In this document: one piece after another, positions 23,315 through 30,376 of the stretch | Layout of the letters: every line of letters begins with the position of its first letter | Position numbering within the stretch: position 1 is the stretch's first letter | Source of the DNA: Clostridia bacterium | GTDB taxonomy: Bacteria; Bacillota; Clostridia; Oscillospirales; CAG-272 | NCBI GenBank assembly: GCA_017465885.1 | Contig: JAFTVG010000022.1 | Location: forward strand, 62,001 to 126,000 | Direction: 5' to 3' | DNA: 64,000 nt | The notes under the pieces: model-generated | What the model saw: only the letters and a program-made list of their open reading frames with translations | Databases searched by the model: none | Told to the model about the DNA's origin: nothing | Made by a program: the position numbers and the translations under genes

Positions 23315-23344
23315 GTCATAGACTCGTGCTTTACCTCATAGAAT
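23315..23344 (+). promoter_or_regulatory. Possible sigma-E promoter of the spoIIIA operon
   Basis: GTCATA (23315-23320) and CATAGAAT (23337-23344) with 16 bases between them resemble the mother-cell sigma-E pattern, and the spoIIIA operon is sigma-E controlled in known species. The match is partial, and this call rests partly on that expectation. Confidence 0.35.
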
Positions 23345-23372
23345 GTACAAGCACACAAGGGGGAACGCTCAA

Positions 23373-24233
23373 ATGCCCGCAATGTCATTTCTTGAAAACA
23401 ACCTGCCCTCGGTGCTTTCCTATTTGTTGAAGGAAAGCACCGAACCCGAGGAACTGCGCCTTTGTCTTCACCGTCCGGTGGTCGTCAAAACAAGAAGAGA
23501 AAAAAGAATTTCTCCTGTCATATGCACCCGGGCTTTGCTTGAAGAAACTCTGGCAAGATTGACTGAATACTCCTTCTATAACCATAGTGATACGGTAAAG
23601 GAGGGATATCTTTCACTGCCCTACGGTATCAGAGCGGGGATCTGCGGAAGCGCTCTTTTTCAAAACGGAAAAATCAGCGGAATCAAGGATCTTTGCTTTT
23701 TGAGCGTTCGTATTCCGCGAAATATAAAAAACGCCGCCTTACCCCTCTTTTCAAGGCTCAAAAGCAACGGCTTCACCTCGGGTGCCCTTTTATATTCTCT
23801 CCCGGGCGTCGGCAAGACCACGGTGTTGAAGGATCTGATCAGACTTTTGTCGGAAAGCGGGTTATCCCTTGCCGTTATAGACGAGCGGGGGGAGCTTTCT
23901 TCAGAAGCGTCCCCGCTTGATACAGCGGTGTATCGGTATTATCGAAAGGCAGACGCCATCGTTATGGCTGTAAAGACTTCTTGCCCCCAAATGCTGATTT
24001 TGGACGAGATCGGCGTTACCGAGCAGGAAGCACTGATCAGCGCCGCATGCTGCGGAGTGCCCGTAGTGGCTTCCGCCCACGGCTCAAGTGAAACGGAGAT
24101 CCTTTCCCGTGCTGCATTCAAGCCGCTGTTTCGAGAGGGCATCTTTTCTTTGCTTGCAGGGCTGACAAGAAAAGAAAGTGAGCTATTCTACCATTTTTCA
24201 TTTGCTCACGAGGTAAAAGGAGCAGATCATTGA
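23373..24233 (+). CDS. spoIIIAA: Stage III sporulation ATPase SpoIIIAA
   Basis: This 286-residue secretion-type ATPase is a distant relative of type II/IV secretion ATPases and powers or assembles the SpoIIIA-SpoIIQ channel between mother cell and forespore. Walker A is Ser-Leu-Pro-Gly-Val-Gly-Lys-Thr-Thr and Walker B is Met-Leu-Ile-Leu-Asp-Glu-Ile. The N-terminal region with Glu-Glu-Leu-Arg-Leu-Cys and Val-Val-Val-Lys is typical. The start at 23373 has aaggggg nine bases upstream. It is first of eight colinear spoIIIA genes, and its stop overlaps the next ATG (TGATG). Confidence 0.95.
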   Translation: MPAMSFLENNLPSVLSYLLKESTEPEELRLCLHRPVVVKTRREKRISPVICTRALLEETLARLTEYSFYNHSDTVKEGYLSLPYGIRAGICGSALFQNGKISGIKDLCFLSVRIPRNIKNAALPLFSRLKSNGFTSGALLYSLPGVGKTTVLKDLIRLLSESGLSLAVIDERGELSSEASPLDTAVYRYYRKADAIVMAVKTSCPQMLILDEIGVTEQEALISAACCGVPVVASAHGSSETEILSRAAFKPLFREGIFSLLAGLTRKESELFYHFSFAHEVKGADH

Positions 24234-24694
24234 TGCGTATTTTGGGCATATTGTTGCTCAGCGGCTTTTTTGCGGCAGGGGGCTTTGCATTTGGAGAGCT
24301 TTTCAGGCAAAGGTACAAGGACACAAAATTTCTTCTTTCACTTTGCATCCATTTGAGCCGAGAGATCAGCTACTCAGGAAAGAACTTAAAGAGCTGCTTT
24401 TCCTCCTATCCCGATTCAAAAAGAGCGGAGTGTCTCGCCTTCTTTCAAAAAAGGGAGTTCGAGCACGCATTCAAGGGGCTTCACATTGAGCGATCCTTAA
24501 AGGAAGAGCTTCTTCTCTTCTTTCGAACCCTTGGAAGCGGTGACAAAGAACAAGAAGAACAGCGCTGTAGAAGAATGATTGCTCTTTTGGAGCAGGAGGA
24601 AAGCAAGCTGTGCTCGGGAATAAAGGAGCAGATCCGCGTGGCAAGAACGGTAGGTGTCTGCATCGGGGGCGTTTTACTCTTGCTGTTGCTTTGA
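24233..24694 (+). CDS. spoIIIAB: Stage III sporulation protein SpoIIIAB
   Basis: The product has 153 residues, with an N-terminal membrane helix, a helical soluble core resembling a type II secretion GspF-like domain (Ser-Arg-Glu-Ile-Ser-Tyr, Leu-Leu-Leu-Phe-Phe-Arg-Thr-Leu-Gly) and a C-terminal membrane helix (Val-Gly-Val-Cys-Ile-Gly-Gly-Val-Leu). Family members are about 170 residues. ATG 24233 is used because aaaaggag lies ten bases before it. It is thought to work with SpoIIIAA. Confidence 0.9.
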   Translation: MRILGILLLSGFFAAGGFAFGELFRQRYKDTKFLLSLCIHLSREISYSGKNLKSCFSSYPDSKRAECLAFFQKREFEHAFKGLHIERSLKEELLLFFRTLGSGDKEQEEQRCRRMIALLEQEESKLCSGIKEQIRVARTVGVCIGGVLLLLLL

Positions 24695-24734
24695 GAAGTA
24701 ACAAACAAAGATCAAAGAAAGGACGGCGTATGCT

Positions 24735-24929
24735 ATGGAAATCACCCTGCTGCTAAAGGTTGTAGGTGTGGGGATCCTGGTTGCAGTTTCCAACCAGATC
24801 CTCTCAAAGACGGGACGTGACGAGCTGGCTACCTGGATCACAGTGGCAGGGATCGTGCTGGTGCTCATCATGCTGATTGGACAGATCGGCGGACTATTTG
24901 AAAGTATTCGCACGATTTTTGGCATATGA
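24735..24929 (+). CDS. spoIIIAC: Stage III sporulation membrane protein SpoIIIAC
   Basis: The 64-residue product has two membrane helices and the highly conserved Gln-Ile-Leu-Ser-Lys-Thr-Gly-Arg-Asp-Glu motif between them. This is the standard size and signature of SpoIIIAC. Its last codons overlap the spoIIIAD start (ATGA). It is part of the forespore channel's membrane platform. Confidence 0.95.
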   Translation: MEITLLLKVVGVGILVAVSNQILSKTGRDELATWITVAGIVLVLIMLIGQIGGLFESIRTIFGI

Positions 24930-25306
24930 ACAGCTTGTCTCTTTGCGGAATTGCGCTTCTATGCTATGCGGCGCTGACGATACTCGGCAAGGAAAAAAAC
25001 GGATTAACTGCCCTGATCGCCATTGCAGGCAGTCTCTGTTTGCTCTTGCCCGCTGTTCTTTCTGTAAAAGGCCCCTTCCAAGAGCTTTCTGAATTGATAA
25101 AACGCTATGAATTCGTCGGTTCGCAACAGCTTTTTAAGGCGTTTGGCATTGGCTTTTGCTGTGAATTTACCGCCCAGATCTGCCGTGAAGCAGGATATCA
25201 CGGTCTTTCGGATGCGCTCACCTTTTCTTGCAAGATTGCAATTCTTTGTCTTTGTATTCCCCTTTGGCAGGAGATCGTTTCCTTGATCGGAGGTCTGATT
25301 CCGTGA
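24926..25306 (+). CDS. spoIIIAD: Stage III sporulation membrane protein SpoIIIAD
   Basis: The 126-residue product has three or four membrane helices and the family motifs Phe-Lys-Ala-Phe-Gly-Ile-Gly-Phe and Phe-Thr-Ala-Gln-Ile-Cys-Arg-Glu-Ala-Gly. It overlaps spoIIIAC by four bases and the start of spoIIIAE by four, so the block is translationally coupled. Confidence 0.93.
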   Translation: MNSLSLCGIALLCYAALTILGKEKNGLTALIAIAGSLCLLLPAVLSVKGPFQELSELIKRYEFVGSQQLFKAFGIGFCCEFTAQICREAGYHGLSDALTFSCKIAILCLCIPLWQEIVSLIGGLIP

Positions 25307-26406
25307 GAAAGCAGTGCTTTATACCGATACTGATCCTTTTCACCTTTCTTTTTCTGCCCTTATCAGTCAGCGCTGAAGAATATCCTCAAGAGCAAGAGCT
25401 AAAGCAGCTTTTAGACTACCTTCCGGAAGAATACGCCTCATATTTTTTTAATGACGAGGGGGCTTTATCCCTTCCCACGCCGGATAGGCTTCTGTCACTG
25501 AGCACGGCTATACTGAAAAATGCGCTGACCGAAGGTGCTCCAAGGATCAAGACTACCCTGTCCTTGGTCCTGTTTTGCAGCATCTTTTCGCTGTTTGAAA
25601 GCTGTCTTTCCGACTCAAAAGCAAAGGGAATACTGCGCTCCTGCGTCTTTTTGACGGGAATGCTGTCCATCGGACAAGCACTTACTCAGGTTTTTGCCCT
25701 GACGGAAGAGCACTTGAACCGCCTCTGTGGTATTTTGACGGGCATTTTACCGATACTCAACGGAATTCATCTTTCAATGGGTGCGGTAAGCAGCGCCGCA
25801 CTTTCAAGCGCATTGCTCACCATTCTTCTTTCTCTTATCGGTGAGTTTTCAGGCGGGCTGCTCTTCCCCTTTCAAAAGGTTGTTTTTGCCCTTGATCTGA
25901 CGGCAATTTTAACCGAAAACAAGGGGCTGTCCTCCTTTGCCTGCTCTGTAAAGAAAATACTTTTATTCTTGATCGGCGGACTATCCTTTTTCTTGCTTTC
26001 CTGCTTCGCGCTGCAAAACGTGGTTGCCGCAAGAGCAGACACCGCTGCTTTGCGCGCCTTTCGCTTTACCGCAGGCGGGCTTGTGCCCGTGGTCGGCTCG
26101 GCGCTATCCGAATCCTCACGCATTCTTTTATCCGGCTTAGAGCTTCTTCGGGCAACCGGCGGTGCAGTTGCCGTCATTGCAATCCTCTTTATGCTCCTTT
26201 CTCCCCTTTGCACTCTTTTTGTCTGCGCAATCTCCCTTTCCCTTGCGGCTGATCTTAGCGCAACGCTTGAAAACGATCTGCTGAAATCCCTCTTTTCTGC
26301 CGCCCGCTCCACGGTCAATCATCTTGCCGCCTTTATGATCTTATGTGACCTCTCGGTCATCATTGCCCTTGCCATCACACTCTCCCAAACGGTAAGCATC
26401 ATATAA
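25303..26406 (+). CDS. spoIIIAE: Stage III sporulation protein SpoIIIAE
   Basis: The 367-residue product has a cleavable signal peptide ending near Ser-Val-Ser-Ala-Glu-Glu, then a soluble stretch and about six to eight membrane helices. Typical motifs include Phe-Thr-Ala-Gly-Gly-Leu-Val-Pro-Val-Val-Gly-Ser-Ala-Leu-Ser-Glu. GTG 25303 overlaps the SpoIIIAD stop and starts the signal peptide; the longer reading would place 25 unrelated residues before it. SpoIIIAE is the putative permease-like part of the SpoIIIA channel. Confidence 0.93.
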   Translation: MRKQCFIPILILFTFLFLPLSVSAEEYPQEQELKQLLDYLPEEYASYFFNDEGALSLPTPDRLLSLSTAILKNALTEGAPRIKTTLSLVLFCSIFSLFESCLSDSKAKGILRSCVFLTGMLSIGQALTQVFALTEEHLNRLCGILTGILPILNGIHLSMGAVSSAALSSALLTILLSLIGEFSGGLLFPFQKVVFALDLTAILTENKGLSSFACSVKKILLFLIGGLSFFLLSCFALQNVVAARADTAALRAFRFTAGGLVPVVGSALSESSRILLSGLELLRATGGAVAVIAILFMLLSPLCTLFVCAISLSLAADLSATLENDLLKSLFSAARSTVNHLAAFMILCDLSVIIALAITLSQTVSII

Positions 26407-26418
26407 AGGAGATCGTTT

Positions 26419-26931
26419 ATGAAACACTATCTGATCACACTCATCCTTATTTCTATCATCACCGGAGGTCTGAGCTATCTGTCAAGCGGTTTTTGCTATG
26501 AAAAGCAGATACGGTATCTTTCTATGCTGCTGACACTTCTTGCCCTGCTGTCCCCCCTGCCTACACTGCTTTCCTCTGTTGATCCGGGTCACTTAGAGGT
26601 CACCTTGCCCGAGCAGGCAGACTCAGCGTTTGGGATGCTTTTGAAGGACAAAACCGAGGAGCGGATCAACGAACAGCTCTGCGCCGAGATCATCCGACGA
26701 TGCGGACTAAAGGAGAACGATTTTACCGTGCGCACCGAGCTGATCCTTGACAAGGATCGATCTACCTTTTCAATGAGCGGTGTAGAGATCAGCCTGCACA
26801 GCATCGGCGCCGTATTAAAGCGGGAAGAGATCCGCTCGGTTGTGAAAATAGTCAGCGAAAACTGCGTCTTTAAAGAAGAGCCGAAAACCAAAGGAGGAAC
26901 TGCCGATGATCAGCGAGCTGATGAAGAGTAA
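26419..26931 (+). CDS. spoIIIAF: Stage III sporulation protein SpoIIIAF
   Basis: The 170-residue product has two N-terminal membrane helices, then a soluble ring-building-type domain with an Ala-Phe-Gly-Met-Leu-Leu ... Ile-Asn-Glu-Gln-Leu helix and alternating beta strands. This matches SpoIIIAF, whose soluble domain has the ring-building motif fold of secretion systems. It overlaps spoIIIAG by 26 bases. Confidence 0.9.
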   Translation: MKHYLITLILISIITGGLSYLSSGFCYEKQIRYLSMLLTLLALLSPLPTLLSSVDPGHLEVTLPEQADSAFGMLLKDKTEERINEQLCAEIIRRCGLKENDFTVRTELILDKDRSTFSMSGVEISLHSIGAVLKREEIRSVVKIVSENCVFKEEPKTKGGTADDQRADEE

Positions 26932-27250
26932 GACCGCACTGATCCTCACTCTCGCGGCACTGCTTGGGGTATTTTTGCTTTTCTTTTCTGCAAAGCAACC
27001 CCAAAAGCTTCCTGAAACCGCAGAAAGAGAGCAAAGACAACAGGAGCTGACCGCTTTTCTTGAGCAGACCAAGGGGGTGGGTGAGGTGCATCTGCAATTT
27101 TGTGTTGACGAGGAGCAACAGATCGTTTCTGCCGCCGTGATCTGCGACGGCGGCAGCGATCCATACGTTTCCGCAAAGGTGGTGCGCCTGCTATCAGCGG
27201 CGCTTGGTCTGCCAACCAACAAGATCGAGGTGTGCGGTCGAGAAAAGTAA
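26906..27250 (+). CDS. spoIIIAG: Short stage III sporulation protein SpoIIIAG
   Basis: The product has 114 residues: an N-terminal membrane helix, then a ring-forming soluble domain (Gln-Gln-Glu-Leu-Thr-Ala-Phe-Leu ... Gly-Val-Gly-Glu-Val, Ala-Ala-Val-Ile-Cys-Asp-Gly-Gly, Leu-Leu-Ser-Ala-Ala-Leu-Gly-Leu-Pro-Thr-Asn-Lys-Ile). The family is usually about 190-230 residues, and the missing part corresponds to the long beta-insertion that forms the central cylinder in B. subtilis. The frame is intact, so this looks like a natural short form and not a frameshift. Confidence 0.88.
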   Translation: MISELMKSKTALILTLAALLGVFLLFFSAKQPQKLPETAEREQRQQELTAFLEQTKGVGEVHLQFCVDEEQQIVSAAVICDGGSDPYVSAKVVRLLSAALGLPTNKIEVCGREK

Positions 27251-27340
27251 GTATAAATGCGCGATGCGCTCCCCTGCCAGTCATAAAGACTATTTTCAAA
27301 GAATATACTTTATCAAACCAATCCTCAGGAGGAACTACGA

Positions 27341-28006
27341 ATGCAAATCACGAAGTCTACAGAACATAAGAGCGAAAAGGGGCTGGTGCCCTTTAAAGAA
27401 ACGGTAAAGGAGCTTCCACAAAAGATGGGGAAATTCTTTACTTCAAATCAGAAGCGCACGCTGATCGTCACCGCATCCATTTTGGTGGTGTGTGCCGCCG
27501 TGGCGGTAAATTGGATGCTTTTCGGTCCCGAGAGCAACGGACTTGAAAACCCGGGCGACACCAATACGGGCGCTCCCGGCACCTCTGCACCCGCAGGGGA
27601 CGGTACCGCCGCCGACACCCCCGATGATACCGAAACGCCCGAAAGCTTCTTTGCCATCGCCATCACCGACCGTCAAAGAGCAAGAGACGAGGCACTGGAG
27701 GTACTTCAGACCGTTGTAGACAGCACTGACTCCACCACCGAAGAAAAGACGCAGGCGGCAGAGGCAATCGCACGCATCGCTTCCAATATCGAAGCAGAAG
27801 CAAACATCGAGACGCTGATCAAAAGCAAGGGCTTTTCTCAGTGTGTTGCCGTTGTGGACGACACCACCGTCTCAGTGATCGTTGGCACCGACGACGCCCT
27901 GATGGCAAACGAGCTTGCCCAGATCAAGGAGATCATTTATCTGCAGACTGGTGTTGACCCTACGGGTATGCGCATCACCGAAAAGATCATCGAAAGCGCA
28001 GAATAA
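27341..28006 (+). CDS. spoIIIAH: Stage III sporulation protein SpoIIIAH
   Basis: The 221-residue product has a membrane helix at about 43-60 (Leu-Ile-Val-Thr-Ala-Ser-Ile-Leu-Val-Val), a Pro/Gly/Thr-rich linker, and the C-terminal YscJ/FliF-like ring domain with Arg-Asp-Glu-Ala-Leu-Glu-Val-Leu-Gln, Thr-Thr-Glu-Glu-Lys-Thr-Gln-Ala ... Gly-Phe-Ser-Gln-Cys-Val-Ala. SpoIIIAH binds SpoIIQ across the intermembrane space. It ends the operon, followed by a terminator. Confidence 0.93.
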   Translation: MQITKSTEHKSEKGLVPFKETVKELPQKMGKFFTSNQKRTLIVTASILVVCAAVAVNWMLFGPESNGLENPGDTNTGAPGTSAPAGDGTAADTPDDTETPESFFAIAITDRQRARDEALEVLQTVVDSTDSTTEEKTQAAEAIARIASNIEAEANIETLIKSKGFSQCVAVVDDTTVSVIVGTDDALMANELAQIKEIIYLQTGVDPTGMRITEKIIESAE

Positions 28007-28011
28007 CATAG

Positions 28012-28040
28012 AAAAGCTCCGAGAAACGGGGCTTTTCTTT
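28012..28040 (+). terminator. Terminator of the spoIIIA operon
   Basis: AAAAGC (28012-28017) pairs with GCTTTT (28031-28036), with an inner CCG/CGG and a T-rich tail. Confidence 0.85.
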
Positions 28041-28045
28041 TATGC

Positions 28046-28074
28046 TTGAAAATTGAAGAAATCTGTGCTATAAT
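28046..28074 (+). promoter_or_regulatory. Sigma-A promoter for the SecB-like/Nudix operon
   Basis: TTGAAA (28046-28051), 17 bases, TATAAT (28069-28074), about 30 bases before the TTG start. Confidence 0.75.
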
Positions 28075-28104
28075 AGATTATCTTAAGAACAAGGAGTGAT
28101 CGTT

Positions 28105-28503
28105 TTGGCAAGCATCGTTTTAAAAGGATACCGTGCAAAGGATATCGAATTTCACGGCCATCTGAACCCGGGAGAAAAGATCCAGTTAGACAATAAATAT
28201 TCGTATAACGTCCGCTACGGCAAGGACAATGTATGCGTTGCGGAGTTAAGCTGTCAGGTCTTTGATAAGAATTCTCCCGAAAAGTTCAAGATCTCCGTGA
28301 TCGTTGAGGGTATCTTCTCTCACAGCGGCGATCAGACCAAGGAGCAGATCCACGTGACAACCTATAAGGAGCTTTTCCCCTATGCAAGAGTGCTTGCTTC
28401 CACCGTCACCTCAGTGGCAGGCATTCCCCCAATCATTCTTCCCACGGTGGATATTGAAAACCAAAGCATCTACCGCATTGATACGGAGAATCTGAAGCCG
28501 TGA
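28105..28503 (+). CDS. SecB-like protein
   Basis: This 132-residue protein has the SecB fold signature near its end: Leu-Phe-Pro-Tyr-Ala-Arg-Val-Leu-Ala-Ser-Thr-Val-Thr-Ser-Val-Ala-Gly-Ile-Pro-Pro-Ile. Canonical SecB is a proteobacterial export chaperone; clostridial relatives are uncharacterised and may serve other clients or toxin-antitoxin control. TTG at 28105 is preferred because aaggag lies eight bases before it, while the upstream GTG is within that site. Its stop overlaps the next GTG. Confidence 0.75.
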   Translation: MASIVLKGYRAKDIEFHGHLNPGEKIQLDNKYSYNVRYGKDNVCVAELSCQVFDKNSPEKFKISVIVEGIFSHSGDQTKEQIHVTTYKELFPYARVLASTVTSVAGIPPIILPTVDIENQSIYRIDTENLKP

Positions 28504-29513
28504 AAAAGACAACCCTTTGCTACATCCTTTGCGGTGACGAGATCCTGATGCTCCACCGCACGAAAAAGAAGAATGATGAAAACGAAGGCAAATACATTGG
28601 TCTTGGCGGTCACTTTTTAGAGGGCGAAACGCCCTTTGACTGCGTAAAACGAGAAGTGCTTGAGGAAAGCGGCATTCTGCTCAAAGACCCCTCATACCGC
28701 GGGATCGTCACCTTTCAAAGCGACGTCTACCCTTCGGAGGAGATGCACCTGTTTACGGCTACCCTGCCCTCTCTGCCTCCCCTTCCTGAATGCGATGAGG
28801 GGGAGCTGAAGCTGATCTCAAAGGATCGCCTGCTTTCGCTGAAAATGTGGGAAGGTGACCTGATTTTCCTCTCTCTTCTCTTTGAAAACCATCCGTTTTT
28901 TGAATTGACTCTATGCTACGAGGGCGAAACATTGACGAATGCCACCCTCAACGGCAGACCATCCGAGCTTTTTGATCTTCTTGACGAGAAGGGAGAAAGG
29001 ACGGGACGCTTCAAGGAGCGCTCTCTTGTACACCGTGACGGTGATTTTCACGCCACGGCGCACGTGTGGATCTACCGCACTGTAAACGGACGTCATCAGA
29101 TCCTTTTGCAAAAGCGTGCAGAAAACAAGGACGCCTACCCGGGAATGCTTGACATCTCCTGCGCAGGACATCTAAAAAGAGGAGACAGCTACGAAGAAGC
29201 CGCCGCAAGAGAGCTGGAGGAGGAGCTGAGACTCGGTGCTTTTGGGGAGGATCTTCAGCACGTCGGCTTCTTTGAGCGGTATACGAAAGAGGTCTTTTAT
29301 AACAAACCCTTTCTTGATCACGAACGCTCTGCCCTTTATCTTCTTTGCGGAAACAATATCCGTCCCGAGCAGATCGTTTGCTCTGAGGAGCTTTGCGGTG
29401 TTTGCTGGTTTGACGTTGACCTGCTTGAAAAAGACCACACGCTTGGCGGGCAAAGCTGTCTTGTTAAGGAGGAGTTATCCTTGGTTTTGTCTGCATTAAA
29501 AAACATAAAATAA
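28500..29513 (+). CDS. Two-domain Nudix hydrolase
   Basis: The product has 337 residues. The first Nudix domain (residues 1-140) has a complete box: Gly-Gly-His-Phe-Leu-Glu-Gly-Glu ... Arg-Glu-Val-Leu-Glu-Glu-Ser-Gly, as in MutT-type 8-oxo-dGTP hydrolases. The second (about 165-337) resembles isopentenyl-diphosphate isomerase/YfcD-type proteins (Asp-Leu-Leu-Asp-Glu ... His-Ala-Thr-Ala-His-Val), with the box altered at its first acidic position (Gly-x5-Asp) and its final Gly replaced. GTG overlaps the stop of the SecB-like gene. Such fusions are uncommon. Substrates are not predictable; the second domain may be regulatory. Confidence 0.85.
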   Translation: MKKTTLCYILCGDEILMLHRTKKKNDENEGKYIGLGGHFLEGETPFDCVKREVLEESGILLKDPSYRGIVTFQSDVYPSEEMHLFTATLPSLPPLPECDEGELKLISKDRLLSLKMWEGDLIFLSLLFENHPFFELTLCYEGETLTNATLNGRPSELFDLLDEKGERTGRFKERSLVHRDGDFHATAHVWIYRTVNGRHQILLQKRAENKDAYPGMLDISCAGHLKRGDSYEEAAARELEEELRLGAFGEDLQHVGFFERYTKEVFYNKPFLDHERSALYLLCGNNIRPEQIVCSEELCGVCWFDVDLLEKDHTLGGQSCLVKEELSLVLSALKNIK

Positions 29514-29519
29514 AGAGAA

Positions 29520-29547
29520 AACGCTATCCCGCAGGATAGCGTTTTTT
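29520..29547. terminator. Terminator between converging genes
   Basis: AACGCTATCC (29520-29529) and GGATAGCGTT (29534-29543) pair perfectly around a 4-base loop, with T on the plus side. Confidence 0.92.
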
Positions 29548-29562
29548 GTTATGTAGCAGAAA

Positions 29563-29802
29563 TCAAAGCTGAGCAAGAACGACGTCCTTGAAGAACTCTT
29601 CAACCGTCTCGGGGGTTACGGAATGGAACTTGTCATCAACGGTCACGCAAACGCCCTTCTGACAACTGCCCATACAGAAGGTACCCGCCAAAGTAACCTT
29701 ATCGCCAACGTTGTTGTCAGCAATCAGCTTCTTTAACGCTTCAACCACTCTGTGCGATCCCTTGATGTGGCAAGAACTACCGATACATACCGTAATTTTC
29801 AT
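29563..29802 (-). CDS. Thioredoxin-like [2Fe-2S] ferredoxin (NuoE-type)
   Basis: The 79-residue product has two cysteine pairs: Cys-Ile-Gly-Ser-Ser-Cys-His near the N-terminus and Cys-Met-Gly-Ser-Cys in the second half, as in NuoE/HydC-type thioredoxin-fold [2Fe-2S] proteins. It is a stand-alone small electron carrier, possibly for hydrogenase or NADH-linked redox enzymes that are not in this window. A promoter lies at 29857-29885. Confidence 0.85.
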   Translation of the reverse strand: MKITVCIGSSCHIKGSHRVVEALKKLIADNNVGDKVTLAGTFCMGSCQKGVCVTVDDKFHSVTPETVEEFFKDVVLAQL

Positions 29803-29856
29803 AGCGTACTCCTTAAAATCATTGTATGCGGCAAGATTGCCGCTTCATTACACTTC

Positions 29857-29885
29857 ATTGTATCATAAAATTTCAAAAGATTCAA
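29857..29885 (-). promoter_or_regulatory. Promoter of the [2Fe-2S] protein gene
   Basis: On the minus strand, TTGAAT (29885-29880), 17 bases, TACAAT (29862-29857). Confidence 0.65.
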
Positions 29886-29923
29886 TAGAAATTTCAATAA
29901 AATACAATTTTTTGCCGATTTTC

Positions 29924-30367
29924 TTAGTCTAACTCAAAAGTATCTTCACTATATGGAATCAACTCTGCTTGAAGATTTGCAATCATGAAGGAATTGATCT
30001 TGTATTCCACATGTCCTTGAAAAGGGGTATATAATTCCTTTATATAAAAATAGCAGAAGCCCTTCTCTTCCCGAATGGCGTAGGCATAGTTCCTTCTCCT
30101 TCTGCCGTTTACCCCGTCAAAAACAAGCTGAGATACGGCAGGATCCACCTCGCATCGAAGCTCTGAGGTGTCCTTGGCAGAGCGCAAGGCTTCTATGATC
30201 TCCTCCTTTTTCATAGGGATTTTATAAACGAATTTGGTCAAACGGTCGTTATGATTGATGACACCCTTTGTCGTTTTCATATGCTCCTTTAATGCCATAA
30301 CAAGCGTGCCGCCGACGACCAAAAAAGCAATGCTAAACAGAACGATGAGTACGATGACTTCTTCCAT
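29924..30367 (-). CDS. Membrane-anchored hypothetical protein
   Basis: The 147-residue product has one N-terminal membrane helix (about 4-27) followed by a mixed alpha/beta cytosolic or extracellular domain with a Lys-Phe-Val-Tyr-Lys-Ile-Pro-Met-Lys-Lys-Glu-Glu segment and aromatic strands. It is not recognised. It lies nine bases behind the surface protein gene in the same direction, so it is probably co-transcribed with it. Confidence 0.55.
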   Translation of the reverse strand: MEEVIVLIVLFSIAFLVVGGTLVMALKEHMKTTKGVINHNDRLTKFVYKIPMKKEEIIEALRSAKDTSELRCEVDPAVSQLVFDGVNGRRRRNYAYAIREEKGFCYFYIKELYTPFQGHVEYKINSFMIANLQAELIPYSEDTFELD

Positions 30368-30376
30368 ACTACATCC

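Noticed and set aside
24877..25092. 71-residue frame over spoIIIAC-spoIIIAD
   Set aside because: It is out of frame with both recognised sporulation genes and shows no protein-like conservation.
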